From Halorussus vallis (GTDB taxonomy: Archaea > Halobacteriota > Halobacteria > Halobacteriales > Haladaptataceae), in assembly GCF_024138165.1 (NCBI RefSeq), contig NZ_CP100000.1:1054001-1118000 (forward strand): a DNA stretch of 64,000 nucleotides, given 5' to 3'. The position numbers were made by a program, and so were the translations under genes. Of the stretch, positions 8,480 through 16,591 are shown piece by piece. Under the pieces are notes generated by a model, which saw only the letters and a list, made by a program, of their open reading frames with translations, was not told the origin of the DNA and made no database searches. Numbering within the stretch: position 1 is the first letter of the stretch; each line of letters begins with the position of its first letter.

Positions 8480-8714
8480 TGTGTGTCCCCCATCTCTGAA
8501 TTGCACCCATTGGCCTTCGGTCGCTCTCGCGTCTCTCGAAACGTCGACGCAAGCCGTACGACCAACTCCCTAATAAATCGCCGTTCTGACCTCTGGGCAG
8601 AGACGAAAACTCTCCTCTATGGTGTGCTGTGTCTACCTAAACACGAATCTCACTCACCGCGTTGCGACTACGGTTCTTCGACCTAACGAGTAACCGGGAG
8701 TAGGATTCGAAAAA

Positions 8715-8757
8715 TCCGCGCGGGCCGGTGCGGGGAGTGAAAAACCGCCCGCGCGGA
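8715..8757. repeat. 11-bp inverted repeat in the island flank
   Basis: Perfect arms TCCGCGCGGGC at 8715-8725 and its complement at 8747-8757, separated by 21 bases. It lies in the gene-poor stretch before the recombinase remnant. It could be a terminator-like hairpin or a relic of an insertion boundary; nothing decides between these. Confidence 0.4.
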
Positions 8758-8841
8758 GTTGAATTGGGACCTGCTGAAGTGAAACGCTACGAACGTTTCG
8801 GGAAGGGCTCGACGTTAGCCCTTAAACAGGCAGAGTACCCC

Positions 8842-8990
8842 CCAGTATTAGAGTCTTCCGACGGGCGCGAGTCGTTGCTGACGACGAAACATGGGCGCCC
8901 GGCAGGGACGAACCCCCGACAGCACATCAACGAACTCACGCGGCCCTGCCACTACACGGGCGAGTGACCGCACGAACGTGAAATTAAGGA
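8842..8990 (+). pseudogene. Tyrosine recombinase (integrase) C-terminal remnant
   Basis: The translation SSDGRESLLTTKHGRPAGTN, then INELTRPCHYTGE, a stop, and PHEREIKEC resembles the C-terminal part of haloarchaeal XerC/D-like integrases, where a TRPCxYxxxCPHxR motif is common. A TGA stands exactly where the conserved Cys codon (TGC or TGT) would be, and homology appears to continue past it. The upstream catalytic domain is not intact. It probably belonged to the element that brought in the AT-rich region beside tRNA-Val. The motif comparison is from memory. Confidence 0.55.
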
Positions 8991-9025
8991 GTGTCCACTA
9001 GTGCTAAAGGTATCCAATATAATGT

Positions 9026-9034
9026 GGATTTATA
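9026..9034 (+). promoter_or_regulatory. TATA-like box of the island membrane protein
   Basis: ATTTATACG lies about 26-34 bases before the ATG at 9060. This favours that ATG over an upstream GTG at 8991, which falls inside the recombinase remnant. Confidence 0.45.
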
Positions 9035-9059
9035 CGAACACTCTCAGTCCTGTAACCAC

Positions 9060-9896
9060 ATGGAAAAGATTCCTCCCTCGGAAGTCTTCCAGCTCGATGA
9101 GGAATCCTCAGTCGCCTTTGAGATAGCGTTCAGTGCACTCATAGCAACTGCAGTTCTCAGCTTTCCAAGACCCGGTATGGCTTATACAGGCCTAAAACTA
9201 TTTGCTATTGGGTTCCTTGCAGTAACCCTCGCCCGGTGGATGGCTGTTTTTGGCCGTTACGCTAACTCTTCGCTTGTACTGGACCAAACAACCCACTATA
9301 TTGTGTTCGTCACCTATGTCTCTCTCCTCTATCTCTTTGATGTGCTTGCTGACTGGTTGACCCTGCAACTCCCCCTTCCATTACCATCTGCGTTTTATCT
9401 CGGACTGATACTAGTCGTATTTCTGTTTGCGTTCGTTGCAGTACAAGAATTGGTGTTCAAAGATCTCCTTCTTTACGCGGCTATGCTTGGCTATAATGGT
9501 TTTCAGGATAGCGATATTGCCAGTTACCGTAAGCGGTTCGCTCAGTTTGGAAAACGGGCGATAAGTATGTCCCAAGCCGATAACCTACCGGCTAGTCTGA
9601 ATTGGCTTCAATACGCCGAGATTAAAGGTGAAGTGACTACCACCTCTGTTGGGGTATTTTATCTTTCATTTGGTCTGCTGGTCGGGTTTTTTGTAGGATT
9701 GTGGGCGGTAGTTACCGTAGCTGTGAGTGGGCGCGTAGCTACTGCAGTAGTCCTACTTGGAGCTATCATTCTCCGAATTCCGGTCAATTTCTTCTATTCA
9801 CGATACGGCCTTAATCTGTTTGAGACGGAGCTTTCTACGAAATCGCAACTAGCGACTCTTATATTCGCCTTCATATATGCGCGCATTTTGGTGTGA
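9060..9896 (+). CDS. Multi-pass membrane protein of the AT-rich island
   Basis: A 278-residue protein with about seven hydrophobic helices, in pairs near residues 20-65, 80-145 and 205-275, and a cytosolic loop near 155-200. It has no recognised transporter motif. Base composition and codon use differ sharply from the rest of the window: many A/T-ending codons, few GC-rich ones. With the recombinase remnant and the tRNA next to it, this points to recent horizontal acquisition. Function unknown. An upstream GTG at 8991 would add 23 residues but overlaps the integrase-like sequence. Confidence 0.7.
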   Translation: MEKIPPSEVFQLDEESSVAFEIAFSALIATAVLSFPRPGMAYTGLKLFAIGFLAVTLARWMAVFGRYANSSLVLDQTTHYIVFVTYVSLLYLFDVLADWLTLQLPLPLPSAFYLGLILVVFLFAFVAVQELVFKDLLLYAAMLGYNGFQDSDIASYRKRFAQFGKRAISMSQADNLPASLNWLQYAEIKGEVTTTSVGVFYLSFGLLVGFFVGLWAVVTVAVSGRVATAVVLLGAIILRIPVNFFYSRYGLNLFETELSTKSQLATLIFAFIYARILV

Positions 9897-9907
9897 AAAA
9901 CGAGATT

Positions 9908-10048
9908 TTAGGGGGAGAGTTCAGAATAAGTTAAAAATGACCCAATAAAACCGCACATCCACTGAGTCAAGGAAGGGCTGACACACGAGAGTCCTGCGAA
10001 CGCTAACAAATACGGAGATATAAAAGACACTGCGTACTCCTTCAACAT
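9908..10048 (-). CDS. Possible 46-residue hydrophobic peptide
   Basis: A short AT-rich frame between the island membrane protein and tRNA-Val. Its hydrophobic core (SFISPYLLAFAGLS, MCGFIGSFLTY) could form two membrane segments. There is no independent support such as a motif or clear promoter, so it may simply be AT-rich spacer DNA. Confidence 0.2.
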   Translation of the reverse strand: MLKEYAVSFISPYLLAFAGLSCVSPSLTQWMCGFIGSFLTYSELSP

Positions 10049-10175
10049 AATCCCGGGACGTGGAAGGTGCACGTCAGCTAACCTGATGACTTCAAATCCG
10101 AAAACAGGACTCACAAAACCAACACTGTACAGCCATCTTGCGATTATTTGTCCTTTGAAAACGGAAACGAGCGAG

Positions 10176-10250
10176 TGGGTCGGGGCGGATTCGAACCGCC
10201 GACCTGCTCCGTGTGAAGGAGCTGTCATAACCGGACTAGACTACCGACCC
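10176..10250 (-). tRNA. tRNA-Val (anticodon CAC)
   Basis: Read leftward, the sequence folds as a tRNA: a 7-bp acceptor stem GGGTCGG/CCGACCC, a D arm GTC-AGTCCGGTTAT-GAC, an anticodon stem GCTCC/GGAGC around the loop TTCACAC, and a T arm GGCGG-TTCGAAT-CCGCC. The loop places CAC as the anticodon, which reads the valine codon GTG. The discriminator base is A and CCA is not encoded. Its 3' end faces the AT-rich island, the usual arrangement where an integrase uses the tRNA 3' end as attachment site. Confidence 0.96.
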
Positions 10251-10325
10251 GAACAGTTCACCGTTCCCCCTTGCCGGACTTAAGACTTACTTTACACCGC
10301 GAAAGAAATCGGCGTCGGCGGCGAC

Positions 10326-10559
10326 TTACACTCGTTCTCGGGCGCGGCGCATCGCGCGTCGGGCGCGGCGCTGGGCTTCCCACTCTGCCTCGCGGAGTTC
10401 CGCGCGCCACTTCTCGGTTCGGGTCGGCGTCTCCTTCTCGTAGCCGGTGGCGCGTCGGATGCGGTACTCGACGGGCGCGAGTTCTTCGCGGAGGCCTCGG
10501 TAGAGGTGTCGTCCCGCTCGTCGTGCGTAGTACGTCGTGTCTTCGAAGTGTTTGTTCAT
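10326..10559 (-). CDS. Small helical haloarchaeal protein (DUF7553-like)
   Basis: A 77-residue soluble, highly charged helical protein starting MNKHFEDTTYYARRAGRHLYRG. The pattern of an aromatic N-terminal helix followed by GLREELAPVEYRIRR and a basic C-terminal helix is one I recognise from a common haloarchaeal small-protein family, though the family name is from memory. I chose the ATG over an upstream GTG because a TATA-like GCATATATTT lies about 35 bases before it. It diverges from the MBL-fold gene. Confidence 0.7.
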   Translation of the reverse strand: MNKHFEDTTYYARRAGRHLYRGLREELAPVEYRIRRATGYEKETPTRTEKWRAELREAEWEAQRRARRAMRRARERV

Positions 10560-10591
10560 CGTTCGCACACCATTCTGTTTCTATGCGAAGG

Positions 10592-10602
10592 TCAAATATA
10601 TG
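10592..10602 (-). promoter_or_regulatory. TATA-like box for the small helical protein
   Basis: Read leftward the motif is GCATATATTT, clearly AT-rich against its surroundings and placed about 35-40 bases before the ATG at 10559. Confidence 0.45.
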
Positions 10603-10754
10603 CTTTGCGCCGACCGTGCTGGTGCGTCTCGCAGGCGACCCCGAACGGAAGACGCCCGATGGAAGCCAACGCCGTCCCGGGGAAGGCACCACGGGACGAA
10701 ACTGGCAGACGGTGTCAAAAACGGTTTATCGGCAGGCGGCCTCGGTACGGGTGT

Positions 10755-11723
10755 ATGTTCACGCGGCTCTCGATACCGACGCCGTTCCAGATCGGCCCGG
10801 TGAACGCCTACCTCGCCGGGCGGACGCTGGTCGACCCCGGACCGGGAAGCGAAGAGGCGTGGGCGGCCCTGCTCGACGGCCTCGAAGCCCGCGAGCTCGG
10901 CCCGACCGACGTGACCCAGGTGCTGGTCACCCATCCCCACCCGGACCACTTCGGGTTGGCGGCGCGCCTGCGCGAACACGGCGCGCGCGTCGTCGCCAGC
11001 CCGACCGCGGCGCGGATCATCGAGGACTTCGAGGCTCGCCTCGACTACGAGCAGTCGTACTTCGCCGACTTCTTCGAGCGCCACGGCATGGCGCGCTCCA
11101 CCGCCGAACTGGTCACCGACCTCCCCGAGTCGTTCCTCCAGGCCGCCCCCAGCGTCGAGACGGACCTCGTCCTCGACGACGGCGAGACGGTCGAGGTCCA
11201 CGACACCACCCTCACCGCCGAGGCGGTCCAGGGCCACGCCCCCGGCGAAACCATCTTCACCTACGAGACGGAGGGCGACGACGGCGAGCCGAGTCGGCGC
11301 GCGCTCGTCGGCGACCAGGTGCTTCTCGACATCACGCCCAACCCCCTGCTCCAGCCCCCCGAGGAGGAGGGCGGCGAGCGACCGCGAGTGCTCCCGGCGT
11401 TCAACCGCTCGCTCGCCGACCTCCGCGAACGGGAGTTCGATCTGCTGCTCCCCGGTCACCGCGAGGTGATAGAGAACCCGCGCGAGCGCATCACCGAGAT
11501 CCTCAACGCCCACGAGGAGCGGACCGCGAACGTCAAGTCTATCGTCGACGGGCCGACAACCGCGGTCGAGGTGATGGAGGCGCTGTTCGACGACCTGCCG
11601 GCGACCGAGTACTTCTCGGGGATGAGCGAGGCGGTCGGCCACCTCGACGTGCTCGAAGCCCGCGGGGAAGTCGAACCCCGCGAGCGCGGCGGCGTCGTCG
11701 TCTACGAGGAGGTGGCGTCGTGA
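10755..11723 (+). CDS. MBL-fold metallo-hydrolase
   Basis: A 322-residue metallo-beta-lactamase-fold hydrolase. The zinc motif THPHPDHFG (HxHxDH) lies near residues 58-66, later metal ligands are in QGHAPGETIFTYE and LPGHREVI, and the C-terminal helical domain resembles that of LACTB2/glyoxalase II-like proteins. The substrate cannot be read from sequence. Its TGA overlaps the GTG of the adenine deaminase gene, so they are translationally coupled. A TATA-like GGTTTATCGG lies about 27-37 bases upstream and sets the start at MFTRLSIPTPFQIGPVNAYL. Confidence 0.88.
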   Translation: MFTRLSIPTPFQIGPVNAYLAGRTLVDPGPGSEEAWAALLDGLEARELGPTDVTQVLVTHPHPDHFGLAARLREHGARVVASPTAARIIEDFEARLDYEQSYFADFFERHGMARSTAELVTDLPESFLQAAPSVETDLVLDDGETVEVHDTTLTAEAVQGHAPGETIFTYETEGDDGEPSRRALVGDQVLLDITPNPLLQPPEEEGGERPRVLPAFNRSLADLREREFDLLLPGHREVIENPRERITEILNAHEERTANVKSIVDGPTTAVEVMEALFDDLPATEYFSGMSEAVGHLDVLEARGEVEPRERGGVVVYEEVAS

Positions 11724-13447
11724 ACGAACTCCAGCCGGTCGCGCTCGGCGAGGAGCCGGCCGACCTGGTGGTCACCGGAGGCCGGGTCTGCCTCCCCGAA
11801 AAGGGAGAGTTCCAGGCACGCGACGTCGCGGTGAAGAACGGACGGGTCGCCGCGCTCCCCGAGGACGCCGAGTCCGTCATCGGCGAGGAGACCCGGGTCG
11901 TCAACGCCAGCGGTCGCGTCGTCGCGCCCGGGTTCGTCGACGCCCACACCCACCTAGACCTCCACCAGACGTTCGAGAGCGCCTACCACTACGTCGTCGA
12001 GAGCGGGACGACCACGGTCGTCTCCGAGGCGGCCAGCTACGGTTCGGCGTTCGGCGCGGAGGGCGTCGAGCAGTTGCTCGCGGCCACCTCCTACCTGCCG
12101 GTCCGCGTGCGCGTGACCGTCCCGCCACAACCGCTGGTCGACACCTTCGAACCCCGGCGGGCAAGCGACGAGGAGGCCGAGGAACTCTCCGACCTGCTGG
12201 CCGACGACCGGGTCGTCGGCGTCGGAGAAACCGACTGGATTCACGCCGTCGGCCGGGACACGCCGGTCGAACTGCTCTACGAGCGCGCCCGCGCCGAGGG
12301 CAAGACCGTCTCGGGCCACGGCGCAGGCTGTTCGGGCGAGAAGTTCGCGGCGTTCGCCACGATAATCGACGACGACCACGAGTCCATCTCGGGCGCCGAC
12401 ATCGTCGAGCGCATCGAGAACGGCGTCCACGCCATCGGCCGGTACGGCTCCATCCGCGACGACATGGCCGCCGTCGGCGAGGCCTACCCCGAGGTCGGCG
12501 CGGCCGACCTCTCGCTGTCAACCGACGGCATGTGGCCCCGCGAACTCATCGACGAAGGCTACATGGACGTGGTCGTCCGGCGGGCCATCGAGGAGGGCGT
12601 CGCACCCGCGGACGCCATCCGGATGGCCACGCTCAACCCCGCCCGCCACTTCGGGCTCTCGGACGTGGGGTCGCTCGCGCCCGGTAACGCCGCCGACGTC
12701 ATCCTCATCGACGACCTGGACGAAGTGAACGTCTCGACGGTCATCAGCGGCGGCGAGGTCGTCTACAACAAGGGCGAGTCGAAGGTCGCCCCGCGGACCC
12801 ACGAGTACCCCGAGCGCTTCTACGACTCGGTGGACGTCGCGACCGACCCCGCTGAGTTCCGGGTGTCGGCCGACGCCGCCGTCGACGGCGAGGTTCGGGC
12901 CATCGAGTACCGCGGCGGCCTGCTGTCGGGCGAGACGACGGTTTCGCCACCCGTGGAGGACGGCGAACTCCGTGCCGACCCGGACGCCGACGTGCTGAAG
13001 GTGACGCTGCTCGACCGCCACCCGAATGGCGACGGCACCGGATTTACGGGCTTTTTGACCGGCCTTGGCCTCGACAGCGGCGCGGTCGCGACCAGCGGCA
13101 CGTGGGAAACCCCCGGCGTGGTCGCGGTCGGCACCAACGACGACGACCACCGGGCGGCCGTCGCCCACGTCGCGGAGATGGGCGGCGGGTGGGCCGTCGT
13201 CGAGGACGGCGACGTCGTCGCGGAGCTTCCCACGCGGGTCGCGGGCGCCTGTTCGGACCTCGAAGTCGAGGAAACCGCCAAACTCTACGGCGCGGTCGAG
13301 AGCGCGCTCCGCCGACTCGGCGCCGACGTCGAGCGCCCGATGCTGGCGGTCCAGACGCTCACCTTCCCCGGCGTGCCGACGCTGAGGCTGTCGTTCTCAG
13401 GCTACGCCGACGTGCTGAACCGCGAAGTCGTCGGACTGTCGCCCTGA
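11720..13447 (+). CDS. ade: Adenine deaminase family amidohydrolase
   Basis: A 575-residue enzyme that would convert adenine to hypoxanthine with release of ammonia (purine salvage). The N-terminal strand ADLVVTGGRV, the metal-binding HTHLD in VVAPGFVDAHTHLDLHQTFE, LSLSTDGMWPRELIDEGYMD and RMATLNPARHFGLSDVGSLA all follow the Ade order. A C-terminal domain of about 190 residues (SGAVATSGTWETPGVVAVG onward to VQTLTFPGVPTLRLSFSGYA) is specific to Ade-type amidohydrolases. The metal motif HTHLD differs somewhat from the HxHIESS form of bacterial Ade, so another cyclic amidine substrate is possible. It starts at the GTG overlapping the previous stop. Confidence 0.85.
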   Translation: MNELQPVALGEEPADLVVTGGRVCLPEKGEFQARDVAVKNGRVAALPEDAESVIGEETRVVNASGRVVAPGFVDAHTHLDLHQTFESAYHYVVESGTTTVVSEAASYGSAFGAEGVEQLLAATSYLPVRVRVTVPPQPLVDTFEPRRASDEEAEELSDLLADDRVVGVGETDWIHAVGRDTPVELLYERARAEGKTVSGHGAGCSGEKFAAFATIIDDDHESISGADIVERIENGVHAIGRYGSIRDDMAAVGEAYPEVGAADLSLSTDGMWPRELIDEGYMDVVVRRAIEEGVAPADAIRMATLNPARHFGLSDVGSLAPGNAADVILIDDLDEVNVSTVISGGEVVYNKGESKVAPRTHEYPERFYDSVDVATDPAEFRVSADAAVDGEVRAIEYRGGLLSGETTVSPPVEDGELRADPDADVLKVTLLDRHPNGDGTGFTGFLTGLGLDSGAVATSGTWETPGVVAVGTNDDDHRAAVAHVAEMGGGWAVVEDGDVVAELPTRVAGACSDLEVEETAKLYGAVESALRRLGADVERPMLAVQTLTFPGVPTLRLSFSGYADVLNREVVGLSP

Positions 13448-13449
13448 AT

Positions 13450-13782
13450 CTACTCCTCGAGCATATCCTCTTCGGCCCCCTCGTCCTCCCCGCCGGAGTC
13501 GCCGGTTTCGGCCGGCGACCCTGCGCCGACCTCCCGGCCGGCCGATTCGGCGTCGGCGTCGGCCTCGTCGTCCTCGCTCACCGCGGGGTGTTCGCGGATG
13601 GTTCGAATCTGCTCGTACGGGAAGAAGTTCCGACCCTGTTCGCGGGTCAGCCAGACGCCCGAATCGTAGAAGTCCAGTTCGTACCCCTCGACCGGCGAGG
13701 TCACCTCGCGCTCGCCGCCCCGGACCCTGTTGCCCTGCTCGCCGGTTCGGACGAGGTACACGTGATAGACTGTCTCTGTCAT
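13450..13782 (-). CDS. Small acidic haloarchaeal protein
   Basis: A 110-residue protein. Residues 1-70 form a small structured domain (VYHVYLVRTGEQGNRVRGGE, EGYELDFYDSGVWLTREQGR, FFPYEQIRTIREH). Residues 72-110 are a disordered Asp/Glu-rich tail. The first half reads like a beta-rich domain conserved in haloarchaea; I cannot name it. It is convergent with ade, the two stops being only two bases apart. Confidence 0.72.
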   Translation of the reverse strand: MTETVYHVYLVRTGEQGNRVRGGEREVTSPVEGYELDFYDSGVWLTREQGRNFFPYEQIRTIREHPAVSEDDEADADAESAGREVGAGSPAETGDSGGEDEGAEEDMLEE

Positions 13783-13922
13783 GTCGGGGGAAGCCTTCGG
13801 TGTCCCCGGCGAAAAGGATGACGGGCGGTCGGCGGCGCGTTCCGACGACCGAACGGGACCGTCACGGCACGGGGGTCGCGGCCGTGCAATTTATTCACAC
13901 GGTCGGCGTCCACGCGGTGACG

Positions 13923-14783
13923 ATGACCGATACCGTACTGGTGACCGGCGCGACCGGGACGCAGGGACGAGCGGTCGTCGACCACCTGCTGTCGGGCGAC
14001 CACGGCGACTTCGCGGTCCACGCGATGACCCGCCACCCCGAGAGCGCCCGGGCCCACGAACTGGGCGAGCGCGGCGCGGAGGTGGTGCAGGGGGACCTCG
14101 CTGAGAAGAACACCCTGCGACCGCTCGTCGAGGCGGTCGACGCCGTCTACGCGGTGACGAACTTCTGGGAGGCTGGCTACGAGGACGAGATCGAGCAGGG
14201 CACCAACCTCGCGGAGGTCGCGGCCGAGGTGGGCGTCGACCACTACGTGTTCAGTTCGGTCGGCGGGGCCGAACGCGACTCCGGCGTCTCGCACTTCGAC
14301 TCGAAGTGGAAGATAGAGCAGCGCGTCCGCGAACTCGACCTGACCGCGACCGTGGTCCGGCCGGTGTTCTTCATGCAGAACTTCGAGGGAATGCGCGAGG
14401 ACGTCGAGGGCGGAACGCTGGCGATGGGTCTGGCGGAGGGCGTCTCGCTCCAGATGGTGGACGCCGACGACGTCGGCGCGTTCGTCGCCGAGGCGTTCGC
14501 CGACCCCGACCGTTACGTCGGACGGGCCGACGAACTCGCCGGCGACGAACACACGTTGGAGAGCGCCGCCACGGTGTTCTCGGAGGTCCTCGACAGGGAG
14601 GTCGAACCCGTCCACGTCCCCCTCGACGACCTCCGCGAGCAGATGGGCGAGGAGTACGCGGTCATGTTCGAGTGGTTCAACGAGCACGGCTACGAGGCCG
14701 ACATCGACGCGCTCCGGGCCGACCACGACGTGGATTTCGCGGACCTGGAGACGTACCTCCGCGAACACGACTGGGGTTCGTAA
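13923..14783 (+). CDS. NmrA-like NAD(P)-binding protein
   Basis: A 286-residue atypical short-chain dehydrogenase. The dinucleotide-binding motif VLVTGATGTQGRAV is at residues 5-18, and GVDHYVFSSVGGAERDSGVS plus WKIEQRVRELDLTATVVRPV follow the NmrA/HSCARG order. The usual catalytic YxxxK is replaced by a HFDSKWKIE context, as in NmrA-type redox sensors. It may be a quinone or NADPH-linked reductase or a sensor. A TATA-like AATTTATTCA about 30 bases upstream fixes the start over an upstream extension. Confidence 0.85.
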   Translation: MTDTVLVTGATGTQGRAVVDHLLSGDHGDFAVHAMTRHPESARAHELGERGAEVVQGDLAEKNTLRPLVEAVDAVYAVTNFWEAGYEDEIEQGTNLAEVAAEVGVDHYVFSSVGGAERDSGVSHFDSKWKIEQRVRELDLTATVVRPVFFMQNFEGMREDVEGGTLAMGLAEGVSLQMVDADDVGAFVAEAFADPDRYVGRADELAGDEHTLESAATVFSEVLDREVEPVHVPLDDLREQMGEEYAVMFEWFNEHGYEADIDALRADHDVDFADLETYLREHDWGS

Positions 14784-14878
14784 CCGGGAAACGCCGGCGG
14801 GGTGCTCCACCGGACGCCGTCAGCGCCGGCGCTCGCGGCGTCCGGAGGCAGCGTCCGGTCGCGGCGTCCGAACTCGAT

Positions 14879-14922
14879 TCGCCAGCACCGGGTGGCCGAA
14901 ATCGGCCACCCGGTGCTGGCGA
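14879..14922. repeat. 21-bp perfect inverted repeat with 2-base loop
   Basis: Arms at 14879-14899 and 14902-14922 are perfectly complementary with only AA between them. It lies between the stops of convergent genes (NmrA-like rightward, small membrane protein leftward). It could act as a bidirectional terminator-like hairpin or a cruciform; there is no T-run. Confidence 0.75.
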
Positions 14923-14968
14923 GTGGCCCGAGGTCGGAGGTGCGACCCCGGCACGGACCCGCCGCCGG

Positions 14969-15283
14969 CTACTTCGACCGCGGCGAAAGTCGACGTCGTA
15001 GCGACCCGGACTCGGCCTCCGCCCGTTTCTGCGCCCGGCGAGCCTTCAGGCGGTTGTACGCCATCGCCCCGCCGACGAGCAGCGCGAGCGCCCCGATCGA
15101 CTTGAGTTTCGGCGCCATCGACGGCGGACCGTCGGTGCCGCCGCGGGACCGACTTCGGCCGCCGCTCGGGTTTCCGCTCTTGGCGCCCGTCCCGAGCGAG
15201 AACGACCGCCCCTCGCCGGTTTCGCCGCCGCCGACGTTCCAGGTCAACTGCGAGTCGTGGAAGTGTAACTCCAGGATTCCCAT
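14969..15283 (-). CDS. Small membrane protein with beta N-terminus
   Basis: A 104-residue protein starting MGILELHFHDSQLTWNVGGG, a short beta-rich segment, followed by a Gly/Ser/Arg linker, a single transmembrane helix (SIGALALLVGGAMAYNRL) and a basic C-terminal tail. The topology is probably one helix with the basic tail in the cytosol. Function unknown. It diverges from the M42 peptidase gene. Longer in-frame starts upstream give only arginine-rich sequence and were not used. Confidence 0.7.
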   Translation of the reverse strand: MGILELHFHDSQLTWNVGGGETGEGRSFSLGTGAKSGNPSGGRSRSRGGTDGPPSMAPKLKSIGALALLVGGAMAYNRLKARRAQKRAEAESGSLRRRLSPRSK

Positions 15284-15453
15284 GGCCGTTCTTCCTTCGC
15301 CGAGAGCGTCCTTATCGGTTGGGGCGGACCGTCCGTCGCGCGGTCCCACGACACCGCGTCGGGACGCGAAACGAGACGGCCGTAGACGAAACGACCGTGG
15401 ACGAGATATCCGCATTCGTGACGTTCATAAGCGGCGCGTCGCTCGGTTGGAAC

Positions 15454-16524
15454 ATGAACGGCACGTCGCGGGAGTTCCTCGAACGCCTGCTCACGACGCC
15501 GAGTCCGTCCGGGTTCGAAGTCGAGGGTCAGCGGGTCTGGGTCGACTACGTCTCCGAGTTCGCCGACGAGGTGCGCACCGACGCCTACGGCAACGCCGTC
15601 GCCGTCCTGGAGGGCGGCGACCCCACCGTCGCGTTCGCGGGCCACGCCGACGAGATCGGACTGATGGTCAACAGCATCGACGACGACGGCTTCGTCCACC
15701 CCTCGCGTATCGGCGGGTCCGACGCCACCGTGTCGAAGGGCCAGCACGTCGAGATCCACACCGACGACGGTCCGGTCCACGGCGTCGTCGGCCAGACCGC
15801 CATCCACCTCCGGGACTCCGACGACGACGCGGACGAACCCGAACCCATCGCCGAACAGCACGTCGACATCGGCGCCGAGAGCGAGGACGAGGCCCGCGAA
15901 CTCGTCGACGTCGGCGACCCCATCACCTTCGTGTCGCCCGTGGCCGACCTCTGGGGGACCCGGATGGCGGCCGCCGGGATGGACAACCGCGTCGGCACCT
16001 GGGCCGCCGCCGAGGGCCTGCGCCGGGCGGCCGAGGCCGACGTCGACGCGACCGTCTACGCGGTCAGCACCGTCCAGGAGGAACTCGGCCTCCGGGGCGC
16101 GGAGATGGTCGGCTTCGACGTGGACGCCGACGCCGTGCTCGCGGTGGACGTGGCCCACGCCGTCGACAGTCCCGACCTCGCCGACCAGGAGGACGAACAC
16201 GGCGAGGTCGAACTCGGCGGCGGACCGGTCGTCGCCCGCGGGTCGGCCAACCACCCAGTAGTCGTCCGGGCGGCCCGCGAGGCCGCCGCCGACGCCGAGA
16301 TTCCGGTGCAGTTGCAGGCCGCGGGCCGCGCGACCGGCACCGACGCCGACGCCTTCTACACCGCCCAGGGCGGCATCCCGTCGCTGAACGTCGGCATCCC
16401 GAACCGCTACATGCACACCCCGGCGGAAGTCGTCGACACCGACGACCTGGAGGCGGTCGCCGACTTGCTGGCGGCGTTCGCCGAGCGTAGCGCCGGGCGC
16501 GAAGACTTCGCCGTCGACATCTGA
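15454..16524 (+). CDS. M42 family metallo-aminopeptidase
   Basis: A 356-residue dinuclear-metal peptidase. The metal ligands and catalytic residues are visible in VAFAGHADEIGLMV near residue 51, AGMDNRVGTWAAAE near 171, STVQEELGLRGAEMVG near 206, LAVDVAHAVDSPD and PNRYMHTPAEVVD near 316. This set matches M42 peptidases (TET-like, FrvX, formerly called endoglucanase M). TET peptidases form dodecamers that finish protein breakdown after the proteasome. The start follows a TATA-like TTCATAAGC at 22-30 bases. Confidence 0.92.
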   Translation: MNGTSREFLERLLTTPSPSGFEVEGQRVWVDYVSEFADEVRTDAYGNAVAVLEGGDPTVAFAGHADEIGLMVNSIDDDGFVHPSRIGGSDATVSKGQHVEIHTDDGPVHGVVGQTAIHLRDSDDDADEPEPIAEQHVDIGAESEDEARELVDVGDPITFVSPVADLWGTRMAAAGMDNRVGTWAAAEGLRRAAEADVDATVYAVSTVQEELGLRGAEMVGFDVDADAVLAVDVAHAVDSPDLADQEDEHGEVELGGGPVVARGSANHPVVVRAAREAAADAEIPVQLQAAGRATGTDADAFYTAQGGIPSLNVGIPNRYMHTPAEVVDTDDLEAVADLLAAFAERSAGREDFAVDI

Positions 16525-16591
16525 CGCGACGTCGACGGCCGACGTTCGAGCAGCGGCGCTTTGACGCCCCTTCGAATCGAACCCACGACCG

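Noticed and set aside
8701-8712. Short match GGATTCGAA to the tRNA-Val T arm, a possible second attachment site
   Set aside because: Only nine identical bases and no extension into the acceptor sequence, so it may be chance.
8728-8967. 79-residue gene at the island border
   Set aside because: Only the last third resembles an integrase and the frame ends in a stop at a conserved cysteine; it is treated as a pseudogene.
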